64,000 nucleotides of DNA from Neptunomonas marina (lineage in GTDB: Bacteria; Pseudomonadota; Gammaproteobacteria; Pseudomonadales; Balneatricaceae): contig NZ_SACQ01000008.1 of assembly GCF_004005935.1 (NCBI RefSeq), positions 84,068-148,067 of the forward strand, read 5' to 3'. Positions within the stretch are counted from its first letter, which is position 1, and the number at the start of each line of letters is the position of its first letter. Position numbers and translations under genes: made by a program. Shown here piece by piece: positions 10,001 to 17,810 of the stretch. The notes under the pieces are model-generated. The model was given only the letters and a program-made list of their open reading frames with translations. It had not been told where the DNA came from and made no database searches.

Positions 10001-10201
10001 AAAAGTCACCTGGTCCTGAACAACCTGTGGTGACTGGCCCGGGTAGCTAGTTTTAACAATCACCTGCACATCAGAAAGGTCAGGTATGGCGTCAACTGGC
10101 GTATTTTTTAGCGCAAAACTACCGCTTACAATAAGGACAGCAGCAGCCACCAAAACCAGAAAGCGGTTAGCAATTGACCACCGAATAATAGCTTCAATCA
10201 T
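7052..10201 (-). CDS. cusA: Heavy-metal RND efflux transporter, CusA type
   Basis: An inner-membrane proton-driven pump of 1049 residues, the usual length. It has an N-terminal membrane helix (IANRFLVLVAAAVLIVSGSFAL), the conserved charged helix AIAIGAMTDGAIVMIENMHKHME used in proton relay, and two large periplasmic loops. Methionines in PLTMIET and RIDMLATG match positions that bind Cu(I)/Ag(I) in E. coli CusA as I recall it, so copper or silver is the likely cargo rather than zinc or cobalt. ATG at 10201 with GAGGGTGG upstream is preferred over a longer reading from 10243 that would run back over the end of the cusB-like gene. It is the last gene of the efflux operon, ten bases after cusB. 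Confidence 0.92.
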   Translation of the reverse strand: MIEAIIRWSIANRFLVLVAAAVLIVSGSFALKNTPVDAIPDLSDVQVIVKTSYPGQSPQVVQDQVTFPLTTALLSVPGAKTVRGYSFFGDSYVYVIFDDDTDIYWARSRVLEYLSQATSSLPQGATTQLGPDATGVGWVFIYALTDRTGQHDLSELRSLQDWFLKYELQTVPGVSEVAAVGGMVKQYQVQVDPDRLRAHRIPLSLIEIALKRGNQEAGASVIEMAEAEYMVTASGYIQSAQDIAQIPLGVNEQGVALTIADVAEVVVGPQMRRGVAELNGEGETVGGIVVMRFGENAQQTIAGVKEKLASLEGSLPDGVEVIPVYDRSDLITRAVDNLWSKLLEELAVVALVCVAFLFHLRSSIVAVVTLPLGILVAFIVMYWQGINANIMSLGGIAIAIGAMTDGAIVMIENMHKHMERTPLTDQNRWQVVARAASEVGPALFFSLLIITVSFLPVFILEAQEGRMFAPLAFTKTYAMAASAGLAITLVPVLMGYFIRGKVISERKNPLNRLLIALYFPVLKQVMKFPKATLVGALVVTVAGFYPVDKIGSEFIPELDEGDLMYMPTTYPGISIGKARELLQQTDKLIRTVPEVANVFGKVGRAETATDPAPLTMIETFIQLKPRSEWRAGLTTADLKAELDRLVKLPGVTNAWVMPIKTRIDMLATGIKTPVGIKVAGPDLGVIQSIGQQLEMLLPQVKGTASVYSERVVGGRYINVDIDRQRASRYGLNIADIQQRVAVAIGGRNITQTVEGQERYPVNIRYPQDYRDSPEKLAMLPLMAPNGAQITLGDVASIQIKEGPPGIKSENARLNGWTFIDIDNVDIGTYVADAKAMLARELSLPVGYSIIWAGQYEYMERAKLKLSYVLPLTLAIIVVLLYLNFKAFSEVAIIIATLPMAMIGGLWLMYWEGFNFSVAVGVGFIALAGVAVEIGVIMLVYLNQALRELQAEARETGKPITRAEYRDALLRGAGLRVRPVMMTVATIIIGLLPILYADGTGAEVMSRIAAPMVGGMTSAVILALIVLPVVYSLVKWPVIERFNRQLPTPS

Positions 10202-10211
10202 TAGGCCACCC

Positions 10212-11921
10212 TCAGTGTTGCTGAGTATCAGAATGGTTAGCATGGGTGGGCGCAGGCGTTAGCTCAGTGATCACAAGATCATCACGCACCTCAAAGGTAA
10301 AGCGCACCACCGCTCCAACCGTTAACGCAGCAAGATCAACGTCCTCGCTTGCGATAAAGTCCATCGTCGCGGCCGGTCGATCCCACTTTTCAATGGCATC
10401 TCGGCTGATGTTGATAACACGGTTTTCAATATCAATACGGTTAATCGTGCCATTCACCGTGGCGCTCGAGACACGCGGCTGCGACATAATATGGATCCCA
10501 GTGATTTGATAATCTCCCGCCTCCCCTTTAGCCACCTCAAAGTGCAGTGTCTGCCCTTTTTCTAGCTGGTTGATATCCACCTGATCTGATGCCACAAAGT
10601 TCATGGTCATTGCTGGCCATTTCCACTCAGGTGCAGGCTCATGGCTGATGTTGACGAGGCGTTCTGCAGGCGTCACTGCGTTGACCTCCCCCGCCATCCA
10701 GACCTTACTCGGCGCAGGCGCCATGCGCAGAAAATCAGAAGACTTACTCGACTCCGAGTCCAACAGGAACTGAGCTGAGGTGACGATACGGTCAGTTTGC
10801 AACACCCCGTCCAAAACCTCGATGTAGCGATCATTCATGCGCCCTAACTGCACAGCCACCGACTTAAACTGCCCCTCCTCCAGTGCCACAACAACACGAT
10901 CTTGTCGGCCTGTCCGAATGACCGCCTCACGGGGCACCATCAACGTCGTTTCACTATCACGCGCAAATAGCGTCAGAGATGCAAACATGTTGGGGCGCAG
11001 GCGTTGATCAGGGTTGGCAAAGCGCATCCGCAGGCGCAGGGTGCGTGTGTCAGTAGATAGGGTTGGGTAGATATACTCGACGCTCCCTTGCCACTGCTGC
11101 CCCGGAAAATAATCGAGGCTCATCTGCACCGGTTGGCCTTGGGTGACAAAAGCCGCTTGGTTTGCAAAAACCTCCCCCTCAACCCAAACCTCATCAAGTT
11201 TGGCAATACTCATCAGCGTTGTGCCCGGCTTCACATAGAAGCCCTCGCGCACCGATAAATTCTCGATCACACCAGACTGAGGCGCATAGAAAGTCACACT
11301 CTGCTGCACTTCTCGGGTTCGCTCTAGCTCTTTGATAAAGTGGCTTGGTACCTGCAACGCCGCCAGACGGCTACGAGCAGCCTTGGCCAAGATGCGATTA
11401 CCTCGTTTCAACGCGATCAACAGCTCTTGCTGAGCGGTCACTAATTGCGGTGAATAGAGTCGATACAATGGCGCTCCTTGCTCCACAGGGCTTCCCGTCG
11501 ATTCAACAAACAGCGCTTCAACCCAACCCTCAATACGCGGATGGATATGTACTAACGCATCTTCGCTGTACTGGACGTAACCAACGGTATCCACTCGTGA
11601 CTCAAAGGGCGCCTCGATAACGGCTGCCGTTTTCACACCCAAGTTGTTAACAACCTGCGGAGCTATTTCGACCGCTCCGGCCACCGTGCTGTCACTAGCC
11701 TCCTCATAGACGGGCACAAGGTCCATGCCCATGGGTGACTTGCCCGGCTGATCACGCCGATAGTTGGCATCCATCGGCGCCACCCAGTATAGCGGTTGCT
11801 TTTCAGCGCTTTCGGTACTCAGCTGGCCTTGCAAAACGGCCGGGGCAAATAAGATAACGCCACCCACACCGAGCGCTGCGCCAGCGGTCATCACCAACAG
11901 ATTTTTGATAATTCCTGACAT
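10212..11921 (-). CDS. cusB: Efflux periplasmic adaptor CusB with two fused CusF-like domains
   Basis: This membrane-fusion protein links the CusA-type pump to the outer-membrane channel. About 569 residues are read from the ATG with GAGAG upstream. An N-terminal membrane anchor is followed by the heavy-metal-binding YWVAPMDANYRRDQPGKSPMGMDLVPVYEE segment, lipoyl/barrel regions and an adaptor helix pair. The C-terminus carries two CusF-like domains in tandem. In the first, HEPAPEWKWPAMTM keeps the His, Trp and both Met ligands of CusF. In the second, RDAIEKWDRPAATM keeps only the last Met. E. coli has CusF as a separate protein; here metal delivery seems to be covalently tied to the pump. The starting Met choice avoids overlap with the upstream gene. 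Confidence 0.92.
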   Translation of the reverse strand: MSGIIKNLLVMTAGAALGVGGVILFAPAVLQGQLSTESAEKQPLYWVAPMDANYRRDQPGKSPMGMDLVPVYEEASDSTVAGAVEIAPQVVNNLGVKTAAVIEAPFESRVDTVGYVQYSEDALVHIHPRIEGWVEALFVESTGSPVEQGAPLYRLYSPQLVTAQQELLIALKRGNRILAKAARSRLAALQVPSHFIKELERTREVQQSVTFYAPQSGVIENLSVREGFYVKPGTTLMSIAKLDEVWVEGEVFANQAAFVTQGQPVQMSLDYFPGQQWQGSVEYIYPTLSTDTRTLRLRMRFANPDQRLRPNMFASLTLFARDSETTLMVPREAVIRTGRQDRVVVALEEGQFKSVAVQLGRMNDRYIEVLDGVLQTDRIVTSAQFLLDSESSKSSDFLRMAPAPSKVWMAGEVNAVTPAERLVNISHEPAPEWKWPAMTMNFVASDQVDINQLEKGQTLHFEVAKGEAGDYQITGIHIMSQPRVSSATVNGTINRIDIENRVINISRDAIEKWDRPAATMDFIASEDVDLAALTVGAVVRFTFEVRDDLVITELTPAPTHANHSDTQQH

Positions 11922-11931
11922 CTTTCTCTCC

Positions 11932-13323
11932 TTACTCGCCCACTCGCTCTGCACCGCTTTGGGTGAGCAGATAATTGAGTCTTACAATGCTTTTTAAGCG
12001 TTCAACGGCGATATCCAGCGCTGCGATGCGTGTGTTCATACCCGTCACTCGAGCTTGCAATGCCGCAGAGATCTCGCCGTCATCCAAGGTGTAAGCGTTC
12101 AATGTGAGCTCAGCAAGGCTGGTCGCTTGCGCCAATAACGTGCGCTCAAACAGCCGATGCCGCTTCTCTAGACTCGCCAATGTGCGCATCTCGCTATGCA
12201 TGGCGCTTTGCATCTGGTTCATAAGCAGCACCGCTTCTGTTTTCACCGCTTCACTCTCTGCGATGGATGCAGCCACGTTGCGATCTTGTTTCTGGCTCGC
12301 AAATAGCGGCAGATCAAACGAGATGCCAATTGAAAACAGATCTGCACGGCTGGGGCCATTGGGCGCATCATCCCGATAGCTATATCCAGCACTTACAGCC
12401 CATTGGGGTTTGTACTGCTCGCGTGCCAGCGCAATATCCTGCGCTTTCACCTGCTGATCGACACCAGCCGCTCTCAACAAAGGGTGTTGGCGTAAAAGGT
12501 CCATGCGCTGAGCATCTGTTTCAGGAGGGGTTGGCCGCTCAAGTGCTGGTAAGCTATCCGGCAGGTGGCCAACGAATCTTTCCGAGGCGGGCAAGGCCGC
12601 TGGGTATAACCACTGAGTTATGCCGGCCAAAGCAGCACTCAAACTCTGCTGCTGGCGTAGCAGGCGCTCTTGTAGCTGTGTGACGCTCATCTGCGCTTGA
12701 ACAACATCGTGCTGGCGAGCCGCGCCAATGCCAAAGGCATAGTTACTCCGAGCAACGTCTAAAACCTTTTCGACCCATGGCAGCTCGCTTTCTATCAGGG
12801 CTGCTGTCTTATCAGCTTTGATCGCATCGAGCCATAACAGCGATACATCGCGTTCTACCTGTGCTTTACGGTTATCACGCAAGAACGACTGCTTTGAAGC
12901 AGCCACCTCTTGGCGGGCCTGTTTGATAGACAGAGTGTCCCCGCGAGGTAACAACTGGGTCACGCCGAACTTTAACTGTGTCATCGCCTCTTGGTTAAAA
13001 TCAGCGGTATTGGTTGGCAGGTTCGCCAGCGTTACGGAAAATCGCGGATCAGGTAGGGCACCGAGCGCGACACTTCGCTCAAGCATCGCCTGCTGCTGAT
13101 AAAGACTCCCCTGCAGCCAAGGGTCGTTTTGTAACGATATCGCTACCGCATCGTTCAGCGTCAGCGGAGTATCCGCTTTGGCCATTGACGCCACCACTAG
13201 TAAGCCAGCACCAAGTAAGCAGCGCACAGAGCCATAAAGACCTTGGCTATAGAAAGAGATATTGGACATGCGTAAGCGCAGCTGAGGCTGCGCTCCACAT
13301 CGATAGAGTTTTTTGAAATGCAT
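11932..13323 (-). CDS. TolC-family outer-membrane channel of the copper efflux system
   Basis: An outer-membrane factor of 463 residues for the CusBA-type pump. It has a hydrophobic export signal ending near SMAKA, then LTLNDAVAISLQNDPWLQG, the start of the first TolC-like helical hairpin. The second half repeats this theme (ARQEVAASKQSF; ALQARVTGMNTRIAALDIAVERL), as in all TolC proteins. The start at 13323 has GGGGGTAA eight bases upstream; ATG at 13269 would give a shorter signal peptide but has no clear ribosome site. It precedes cusB by ten bases and probably forms one operon with it and with the Cys/His-rich gene upstream. The CusC or CzcC label cannot be settled without a search. Confidence 0.88.
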   Translation of the reverse strand: MHFKKLYRCGAQPQLRLRMSNISFYSQGLYGSVRCLLGAGLLVVASMAKADTPLTLNDAVAISLQNDPWLQGSLYQQQAMLERSVALGALPDPRFSVTLANLPTNTADFNQEAMTQLKFGVTQLLPRGDTLSIKQARQEVAASKQSFLRDNRKAQVERDVSLLWLDAIKADKTAALIESELPWVEKVLDVARSNYAFGIGAARQHDVVQAQMSVTQLQERLLRQQQSLSAALAGITQWLYPAALPASERFVGHLPDSLPALERPTPPETDAQRMDLLRQHPLLRAAGVDQQVKAQDIALAREQYKPQWAVSAGYSYRDDAPNGPSRADLFSIGISFDLPLFASQKQDRNVAASIAESEAVKTEAVLLMNQMQSAMHSEMRTLASLEKRHRLFERTLLAQATSLAELTLNAYTLDDGEISAALQARVTGMNTRIAALDIAVERLKSIVRLNYLLTQSGAERVGE

Positions 13324-13423
13324 AATCTTACCCCCAGATATTCTGGGCTAAACCCATTACAACGAACGGGCTAAAAACAGGAAAAAGCGGCAGTGCGCAA
13401 AATCAGGGCGCACTTTCCCTGTG

Positions 13424-13783
13424 TTAGGTAAGAATGGGAGGACGATAGAGGGACTGAACTGTATCGCGCGGCTGCGCTAAATGCTGCTGCGATAGCAAGG
13501 CAGCACGTTCGATTTCAAAGCGCAGTGGCCCAGCGTAAGCTGCAGATAACGCAGCACAAAACATCGCAGGGCAGTGTTCATCAGCTTGGCAGCAGTCGGG
13601 GGCAGATTCTCCCATCACGTTGCTCTGCAGCATAGCGTGATGCTCTGCCATCTGAGAGTGATCCATCATTTCGGCGTGGCTATCCGCTTGCTGACACACC
13701 ATAGCCGTCAGCGCGACTGTCTGGCCGATAGGGGCAAACAGTAAGGCACACAACGTGAGTATATGGATAAAGGACTTCAGCAT
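13424..13783 (-). CDS. Small exported Cys/His/Met-rich protein of copper operons
   Basis: A 119-residue protein with a hydrophobic N-terminal export signal (MLKSFIHILTLCALLFAPIGQTVA). Its middle is rich in metal-binding residues: CQQADSHAEMMDHSQMAEHH, then DCCQADEHCPAMFC. The end, SLYRPPILT, resembles the C-terminus of small proteins, DUF2946-like as I recall, that precede copper resistance genes. It leads the cusCBA-type operon, 100 bases before the channel gene. A hairpin (AGTGCGC/GCGCACT) near 13390-13413 lies in the gap and could tune downstream expression. A periplasmic copper chaperone or sensor role is inference from composition and position. Confidence 0.72.
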   Translation of the reverse strand: MLKSFIHILTLCALLFAPIGQTVALTAMVCQQADSHAEMMDHSQMAEHHAMLQSNVMGESAPDCCQADEHCPAMFCAALSAAYAGPLRFEIERAALLSQQHLAQPRDTVQSLYRPPILT

Positions 13784-13872
13784 GGGCGAATCAACAGATA
13801 GATACAGTCGCTAAATAACGCTAGATACCAAAGATGCTACGGCAGTTACGAGGGGATGTAAATGCTAAGAGC

Positions 13873-13895
13873 AGCCCCTGCGTCTTGCAGGGGCT
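13873..13895 (-). terminator. Terminator after the puuC-like gene
   Basis: AGCCCCTGC (13873-13881) pairs with GCAGGGGCT (13887-13895). On the minus strand the stem is followed by GCTCTTAGC, so the U-tract is weak; the stem itself is strong. Confidence 0.6.
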
Positions 13896-13904
13896 TGATG
13901 GGTC

Positions 13905-15392
13905 TTACGACAAACGGATCATGACGTTTTTCACATCGGTGTATTTCTCGAAGGCATGTAGCGATTTATCACGGCCATTGCCCGATGCTTTCACACCACC
14001 AAACGGAACCGTGGTATCGCCCTCTCCCCATGTATTTACCCACACCATACCGGCTTGAATCTGGCGGCTTACACGGTGAGCACGCGAGAGGCTTTCGGTC
14101 CACAGAGCAGAGCCCAAACCGTACTGGGAATCGTTCGCTAGGCGAATCGCCTCCTCCTCTGTTTCAAAAGTACATACCGCAAGCACAGGGCCGAAGATCT
14201 CCTCTTTCACAAAGGTCATGCCGTTGTGTGCGTTATCAATGATGGTCGGCTCAACAAAGAAACCTTCGCCTGTTTGGTGCTCAGGTACGCCACCCAAAAG
14301 TACACGGCCACCCTCTTCGATAGCGGAACTTACATAGCGCGCAACCGTGTCCAGCTGTGCTTTGTCCACCAAAGGCCCCATCGTTGTTGCTGGGTTGAGC
14401 GGATCACCCGGCTGAAAACGCTTAGCGGCCGCCACCAGTTTTTCGACAAACTCATCTTTAACCGATGCATCAACATACAGGCGCGAGCACGCGATACACA
14501 CTTCGCCTTGGTTGCCAAAGATGGCAACGGCTGCTGTTTGTGCGGCTTTATCCAAGTCTGCATCGGCAAATACTAGATTTGGCGACTTACCGCCAGCCTC
14601 TAGCCACACTCGTTTCATGTTGGATTCGCCAGCGTAGCCCATGAGCATCCCCGCCACACGCGTCGAGCCGGTGAAGGCTAATACGTCGACATCCTGATGC
14701 AGCGCCAACGCTTTACCCGCAGTGTGACCATAGCCTGTCACAACATTGAATACGCCATCAGGGATACCCGCTTCTTTCGCAAGCTCCGCCAAGCGTAGCA
14801 AGCTGAGAACTGACTTTTCCGATGGTTTTAGAATGACGCTATTACCTGCCGCCAACGCCGGTGCCACTTTCCACGCCGCCATCATCAAAGGGTAGTTCCA
14901 AGGTGTGATACAGCCCACAACGCCGCACGGCTCGTGGCTGATCAACGCCAGGGTATCCACGCCCGTTGGTGCGATTTCGCCATAGACTTTGTCGATGCAC
15001 TCCGCTGTCCACTCGAAGCAGTCGATCGTATCAGGGATATCGATGGCGACCATCTCAGAAATTGATTTACCCATCTCAAGGGTATCGAGCAGTGCTAGCT
15101 CATCTCGGTGCTGATCGAGTAGCTGCGCAAGACGTAGCAACACTTTTTTACGTGCACGTGGCGCCATCTGCGACCATACACCCGACTGAAACGCCGCACG
15201 GGCATGGGATACAGCCACATCAATATCTGCTGTGTCGCAGCTGGCTACATTAACCAAGACCTCTTCCGTTGCAGGATTGACTGAGGGGAAGGTCTCGCCA
15301 CTGATGGCTGGGACAAACTCACCGTTAATGAACGCGCCCTCACGAAAGCGCAGTTCGCTGCGTAGCGCTTCCCATTCCTGATAACTTTTCAT
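13905..15392 (-). CDS. puuC: Gamma-glutamyl-gamma-aminobutyraldehyde dehydrogenase-type aldehyde dehydrogenase
   Basis: An NAD(P)-dependent aldehyde dehydrogenase of 495 residues, the usual PuuC length. It shows the cofactor region TPWNYPLMMAAWKVAPALAAGNSVILKPSEKS, the FTGSTRVAG loop, the general-base Glu in LEAGGKSPN and the catalytic Cys in GEVCIACSRL, where the usual Gly after CIA is Cys. The ALDH C-terminal FGGVKASGNGRD is intact. The ATG at 15392 has AGGAG eight bases before it. Given the putrescine genes at the left of the window and the agmatinase-type gene beside it, it most likely oxidises the aldehydes made from putrescine or guanidinobutyraldehyde. It is not adjacent to puuA, so the precise substrate is open. 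Confidence 0.85.
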   Translation of the reverse strand: MKSYQEWEALRSELRFREGAFINGEFVPAISGETFPSVNPATEEVLVNVASCDTADIDVAVSHARAAFQSGVWSQMAPRARKKVLLRLAQLLDQHRDELALLDTLEMGKSISEMVAIDIPDTIDCFEWTAECIDKVYGEIAPTGVDTLALISHEPCGVVGCITPWNYPLMMAAWKVAPALAAGNSVILKPSEKSVLSLLRLAELAKEAGIPDGVFNVVTGYGHTAGKALALHQDVDVLAFTGSTRVAGMLMGYAGESNMKRVWLEAGGKSPNLVFADADLDKAAQTAAVAIFGNQGEVCIACSRLYVDASVKDEFVEKLVAAAKRFQPGDPLNPATTMGPLVDKAQLDTVARYVSSAIEEGGRVLLGGVPEHQTGEGFFVEPTIIDNAHNGMTFVKEEIFGPVLAVCTFETEEEAIRLANDSQYGLGSALWTESLSRAHRVSRQIQAGMVWVNTWGEGDTTVPFGGVKASGNGRDKSLHAFEKYTDVKNVMIRLS

Positions 15393-15414
15393 TACGTCTT
15401 ACTCCTGCATAAAT

Positions 15415-15442
15415 TTGGCATCATTAACTGACAGACTATATA
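15415..15442 (+). promoter_or_regulatory. Sigma70-type promoter for the candidate sRNA
   Basis: TTGGCA at 15415-15420 and TATATA at 15437-15442 are 16 bases apart on the + strand. The expected start is near 15449. No + strand protein gene follows; a structured stretch and a terminator do. Confidence 0.55.
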
Positions 15443-15449
15443 GCGCCGC

Positions 15450-15679
15450 ACCGACGCACTATACACCCGAATAGGTATGTGAGGGGATGGACTCATACGC
15501 GAGGCGATGTTGGCTCTCTGGCCAACCGTTTTGCCTCGCTATGATGGTGATGGTCTCAGGATTCAGCCGTTGATCACGGCCCAACCTCTGTGCCTGCCTG
15601 TTGGGGTTAACCGCACGTTACCCCGCTTGTATTTAGGTACGTCCTCATTTCCCCACCTGCCCATGGCAGGTGGTTTTTT
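15450..15679 (+). ncRNA. Candidate structured small RNA between puuC and the agmatinase gene
   Basis: A stretch of about 230 bases on the + strand has a promoter at its start and a strong terminator at its end, with no supported protein gene. Several stems can be seen: GCGAGGC (15499-15505) with GCCTCGC (15533-15539) enclosing GTTGGC/GCCAAC (15509-15526); GCCGT/ACGGC (15566-15580); and GGGGTTAAC/GTTACCCC (15603-15624). GGAC at 15489-15492 can pair with GTCC at 15641-15644, closing the whole domain. It is antisense to the last bases of the agmatinase gene. I do not recognise it as a known family; it lacks the many GGA loops of CsrB-type RNAs. Alternatively it could be a leader structure read on the minus strand before puuC. 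Confidence 0.5.
15653..15679 (+). terminator. Strong + strand terminator ending the candidate sRNA
   Basis: CCACCTGCC (15653-15661) pairs perfectly with GGCAGGTGG (15665-15673) across a three-base loop, followed by six T residues. It overlaps the stop codon of the minus-strand agmatinase gene, for which it has no T-run on the right side. Confidence 0.85.
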
Positions 15680-16643
15680 ATCGGCTTAAATAGCAGCCTC
15701 CCGCGCCGTTGTTAGCAGCCAATACATACAAGTACTCAAGTGCGAGCGTTGCTCCTGCCAGCGATGTCACCTCAGCATGGTCGTAAGCCGGTGCCACTTC
15801 CACCACATCCATTCCCACAAGGTTAGCGCCCTGCAAACCGCGGATAATTTTAAGCGCCGTATCGATTGATAGCCCGCCGCACACTGGTGTGCCGGTGCCG
15901 GGTGCAACCGCTGGATCAAGACCATCGATATCAAAGCTAACGTAGGTTGGTTTGTCACCGATACGCGCTTTTATCCGCTCAAGGGTCGCATCAGGACCAT
16001 GGCCATTGACCCACGCCGCATCCAGCACTTCGAAGGGGTGATCTTCGTGCTCATATGCCGTCCGGATGCCTACCTGTATGGCATGATCCGTATCCACCAG
16101 CCCCTCTTTAACCGCATGGTAGAACAGCGTGCCGTGATCATACTGGGTGCCCCCTGAGTAGGTATCGGTATGGGCATCGAAATGTACCAGCGCCACAGGA
16201 CCATGCTTTTTAGCGTACGCGCGCAAAACCGGCAGCGTAATGTAGTGATCTCCGCCAAATGTGAGTGCTTGTGCGCCGCTCGCTAGCACCTGATCAATGT
16301 GCGCTGTGAGATTATCAACCAATGTTTGTGGTTCGCCATGACGAAACAGCAGATTGCCGGTATCTGCAACGTTTAAGTGCTCCTCAAGCGCGAAGTTCCA
16401 AGGCCAACGCGCGCCCTCCCAAATAAGGTTTGCCGATGCAGCACGCACACCTTGTGGCCCAAAGCGCGCACCTGGGCGCCCTGATGTCGACATATCATAA
16501 GGAACGCCTGTCACCAGCACGTCACCACTAAACTGCGCCGGATCCGGTACAAAAGGAACCTGCATAAACGTCATGCCTAATGTGCCATAGAGTGGCATGT
16601 CAGCATCTGCGACCACGGGGCCGGGTGTGGTTGGTTTTGTCAT
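15678..16643 (-). CDS. speB: Agmatinase-family ureohydrolase
   Basis: A manganese ureohydrolase of 321 residues that cleaves urea from agmatine or a related guanidino compound. The metal-binding motifs are all present: GGDH, DAHTDTY and SFDIDGLDP, the last followed by APGTGTPVCGG. AGGAG lies eight bases before the ATG. The gene is divergent from a LysR regulator with a typical LysR box between them, an arrangement known for guanidinobutyrase and guanidinopropionase genes in pseudomonads. It could therefore act on 4-guanidinobutyrate (giving GABA) instead of agmatine (giving putrescine). The adjacent PuuC-type dehydrogenase fits either route. Confidence 0.88.
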   Translation of the reverse strand: MTKPTTPGPVVADADMPLYGTLGMTFMQVPFVPDPAQFSGDVLVTGVPYDMSTSGRPGARFGPQGVRAASANLIWEGARWPWNFALEEHLNVADTGNLLFRHGEPQTLVDNLTAHIDQVLASGAQALTFGGDHYITLPVLRAYAKKHGPVALVHFDAHTDTYSGGTQYDHGTLFYHAVKEGLVDTDHAIQVGIRTAYEHEDHPFEVLDAAWVNGHGPDATLERIKARIGDKPTYVSFDIDGLDPAVAPGTGTPVCGGLSIDTALKIIRGLQGANLVGMDVVEVAPAYDHAEVTSLAGATLALEYLYVLAANNGAGGCYLSR

Positions 16644-16693
16644 TGTTTTGCTCCTGTCATCTCAATAGAGAACAGGCTACTTCACTCACCACT

Positions 16694-16714
16694 ATCTGTG
16701 AAATGCATATAGAT
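16694..16714. promoter_or_regulatory. LysR-type binding site between agmatinase and LysR genes
   Basis: ATCTGT at the left and ATAGAT at the right form an interrupted dyad (ATCTnT-N9-AnAGAT), which contains the T-N11-A pattern of LysR proteins. It lies 42 bases before the LysR start and about 50 before the agmatinase start. Confidence 0.6.
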
Positions 16715-16755
16715 GATATAACTATTAATACAATAGATAATTAACGAGTGCTGGC

Positions 16756-17673
16756 ATGTCGGATCTACACAACTTTGACCTGAACCTACTGATTCAGTTT
16801 GAGGCGCTCATTAGCGAGTGTCATGTCAGCCGTGCCGCTGAAAAAGTGTTTCTCAGCCAGTCGGCGATGAGCCATGCCTTAGCAAGACTACGTGAACACT
16901 GTAACGATCCTCTTTTAGTGCGCACGCCACAGGGTTTGCAGCCTACCCAGCGTGCCAAAGCGATGTTGCCTGAAGTACGCGACGCGCTTGCTACCATCGA
17001 GCGTGCTATCGCAGCCCCCACCGCGTTCGTGCCAGCCACCAGCCAACGCTGTTTTACGCTGGCAGCAACGGACTACTTCGAATCGGTTATTTTTCCAGAC
17101 TGGTTCTGCACATTACGCAAGCGCGCGCCCCATATTCAGATCGCTATCGACATCATCCCAGAAGACCGAGCGCTACAGCGCCTCTCCAGTGGTGAAGTCG
17201 ATTTGATTATCGGGCTAGAGAGCGACCTTTCCACTCCTAGCTATCTGGATATCGATATCTGGTGTGAGGAGCATTTAGTGGTGATTGGCAGCGAGCACTA
17301 TAACCATCGTGGTCCACTGGATCTGCCAACCTATTTGGCGGCTGAGCATATCGCCTTTTTTGATCTGGCCTCGCAAGCCGACAGCGCCGTTGATCGCTGG
17401 TTAGCCCAGCAAAACCGACATCGCCAAGTGGTTGCGAAAGTGAGTAACTATATGGCGGGCGCACGCATGGCTGCCAATAGCCAGATGCTCGCAACACTGC
17501 CCAAACGCATGGCGGAGCTATTTGCGACCTTATTACCGGTAAAAATCTTTGCACTGAGTGATGCGTTCCCCACCCAACGGATGACGCTCATTCAAGACCC
17601 TCGATTACGCAATGAAGCGGGACGTCAGTGGCTGGTGGACCAATTGAAACTCGCCACATCGGGTGACAATTAA
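16756..17673 (+). CDS. LysR-family transcriptional regulator
   Basis: A 305-residue LysR protein. The N-terminal winged helix is clear (DLNLLIQFEALISECHVSRAAEKVFLSQSAMSHALARLREHCNDPLLVRTPQGLQPT), followed by a periplasmic-binding-protein-like effector domain (residues about 95-300). It is divergent from the agmatinase-type gene with 112 bases between, so it very likely activates that gene and represses itself. The effector would be the guanidino substrate or its product; this is inference. No strong terminator is seen after it. Confidence 0.88.
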   Translation: MSDLHNFDLNLLIQFEALISECHVSRAAEKVFLSQSAMSHALARLREHCNDPLLVRTPQGLQPTQRAKAMLPEVRDALATIERAIAAPTAFVPATSQRCFTLAATDYFESVIFPDWFCTLRKRAPHIQIAIDIIPEDRALQRLSSGEVDLIIGLESDLSTPSYLDIDIWCEEHLVVIGSEHYNHRGPLDLPTYLAAEHIAFFDLASQADSAVDRWLAQQNRHRQVVAKVSNYMAGARMAANSQMLATLPKRMAELFATLLPVKIFALSDAFPTQRMTLIQDPRLRNEAGRQWLVDQLKLATSGDN

Positions 17674-17737
17674 GCGCAATTACCAGCGTTCCAAGACGGT
17701 ATTAACACCCCCTTGCAGCACTGCGACAATCTGCCGC

Positions 17738-17752
17738 GTGACATCATGTCAC
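17738..17752. promoter_or_regulatory. Palindrome before the TonB-dependent receptor gene
   Basis: GTGACATCATGTCAC is a perfect seven-base inverted repeat around one central base, about 60 bases before the receptor start. It does not look like a Fur box. A related but poorer arrangement lies in the promoter region of the facing accessory operon near 24285-24312. Confidence 0.45.
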
Positions 17753-17810
17753 ATTGTTTACAAGCCTCTATACCCTTATTTTCCGGTCAGTTTTTCTTGG
17801 AGTTAAAAAG

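Noticed and set aside
10267..10274. GTGATCAC core like the GntR operator
   Set aside because: It lies inside the coding sequence of cusB, away from any promoter, and only half of the palindrome is extended.
15507..15689. 60-codon open frame on the + strand inside the candidate sRNA
   Set aside because: It has no ribosome site, no protein-like composition and runs through the terminator into the opposite gene's stop; the stem structure explains the sequence better.
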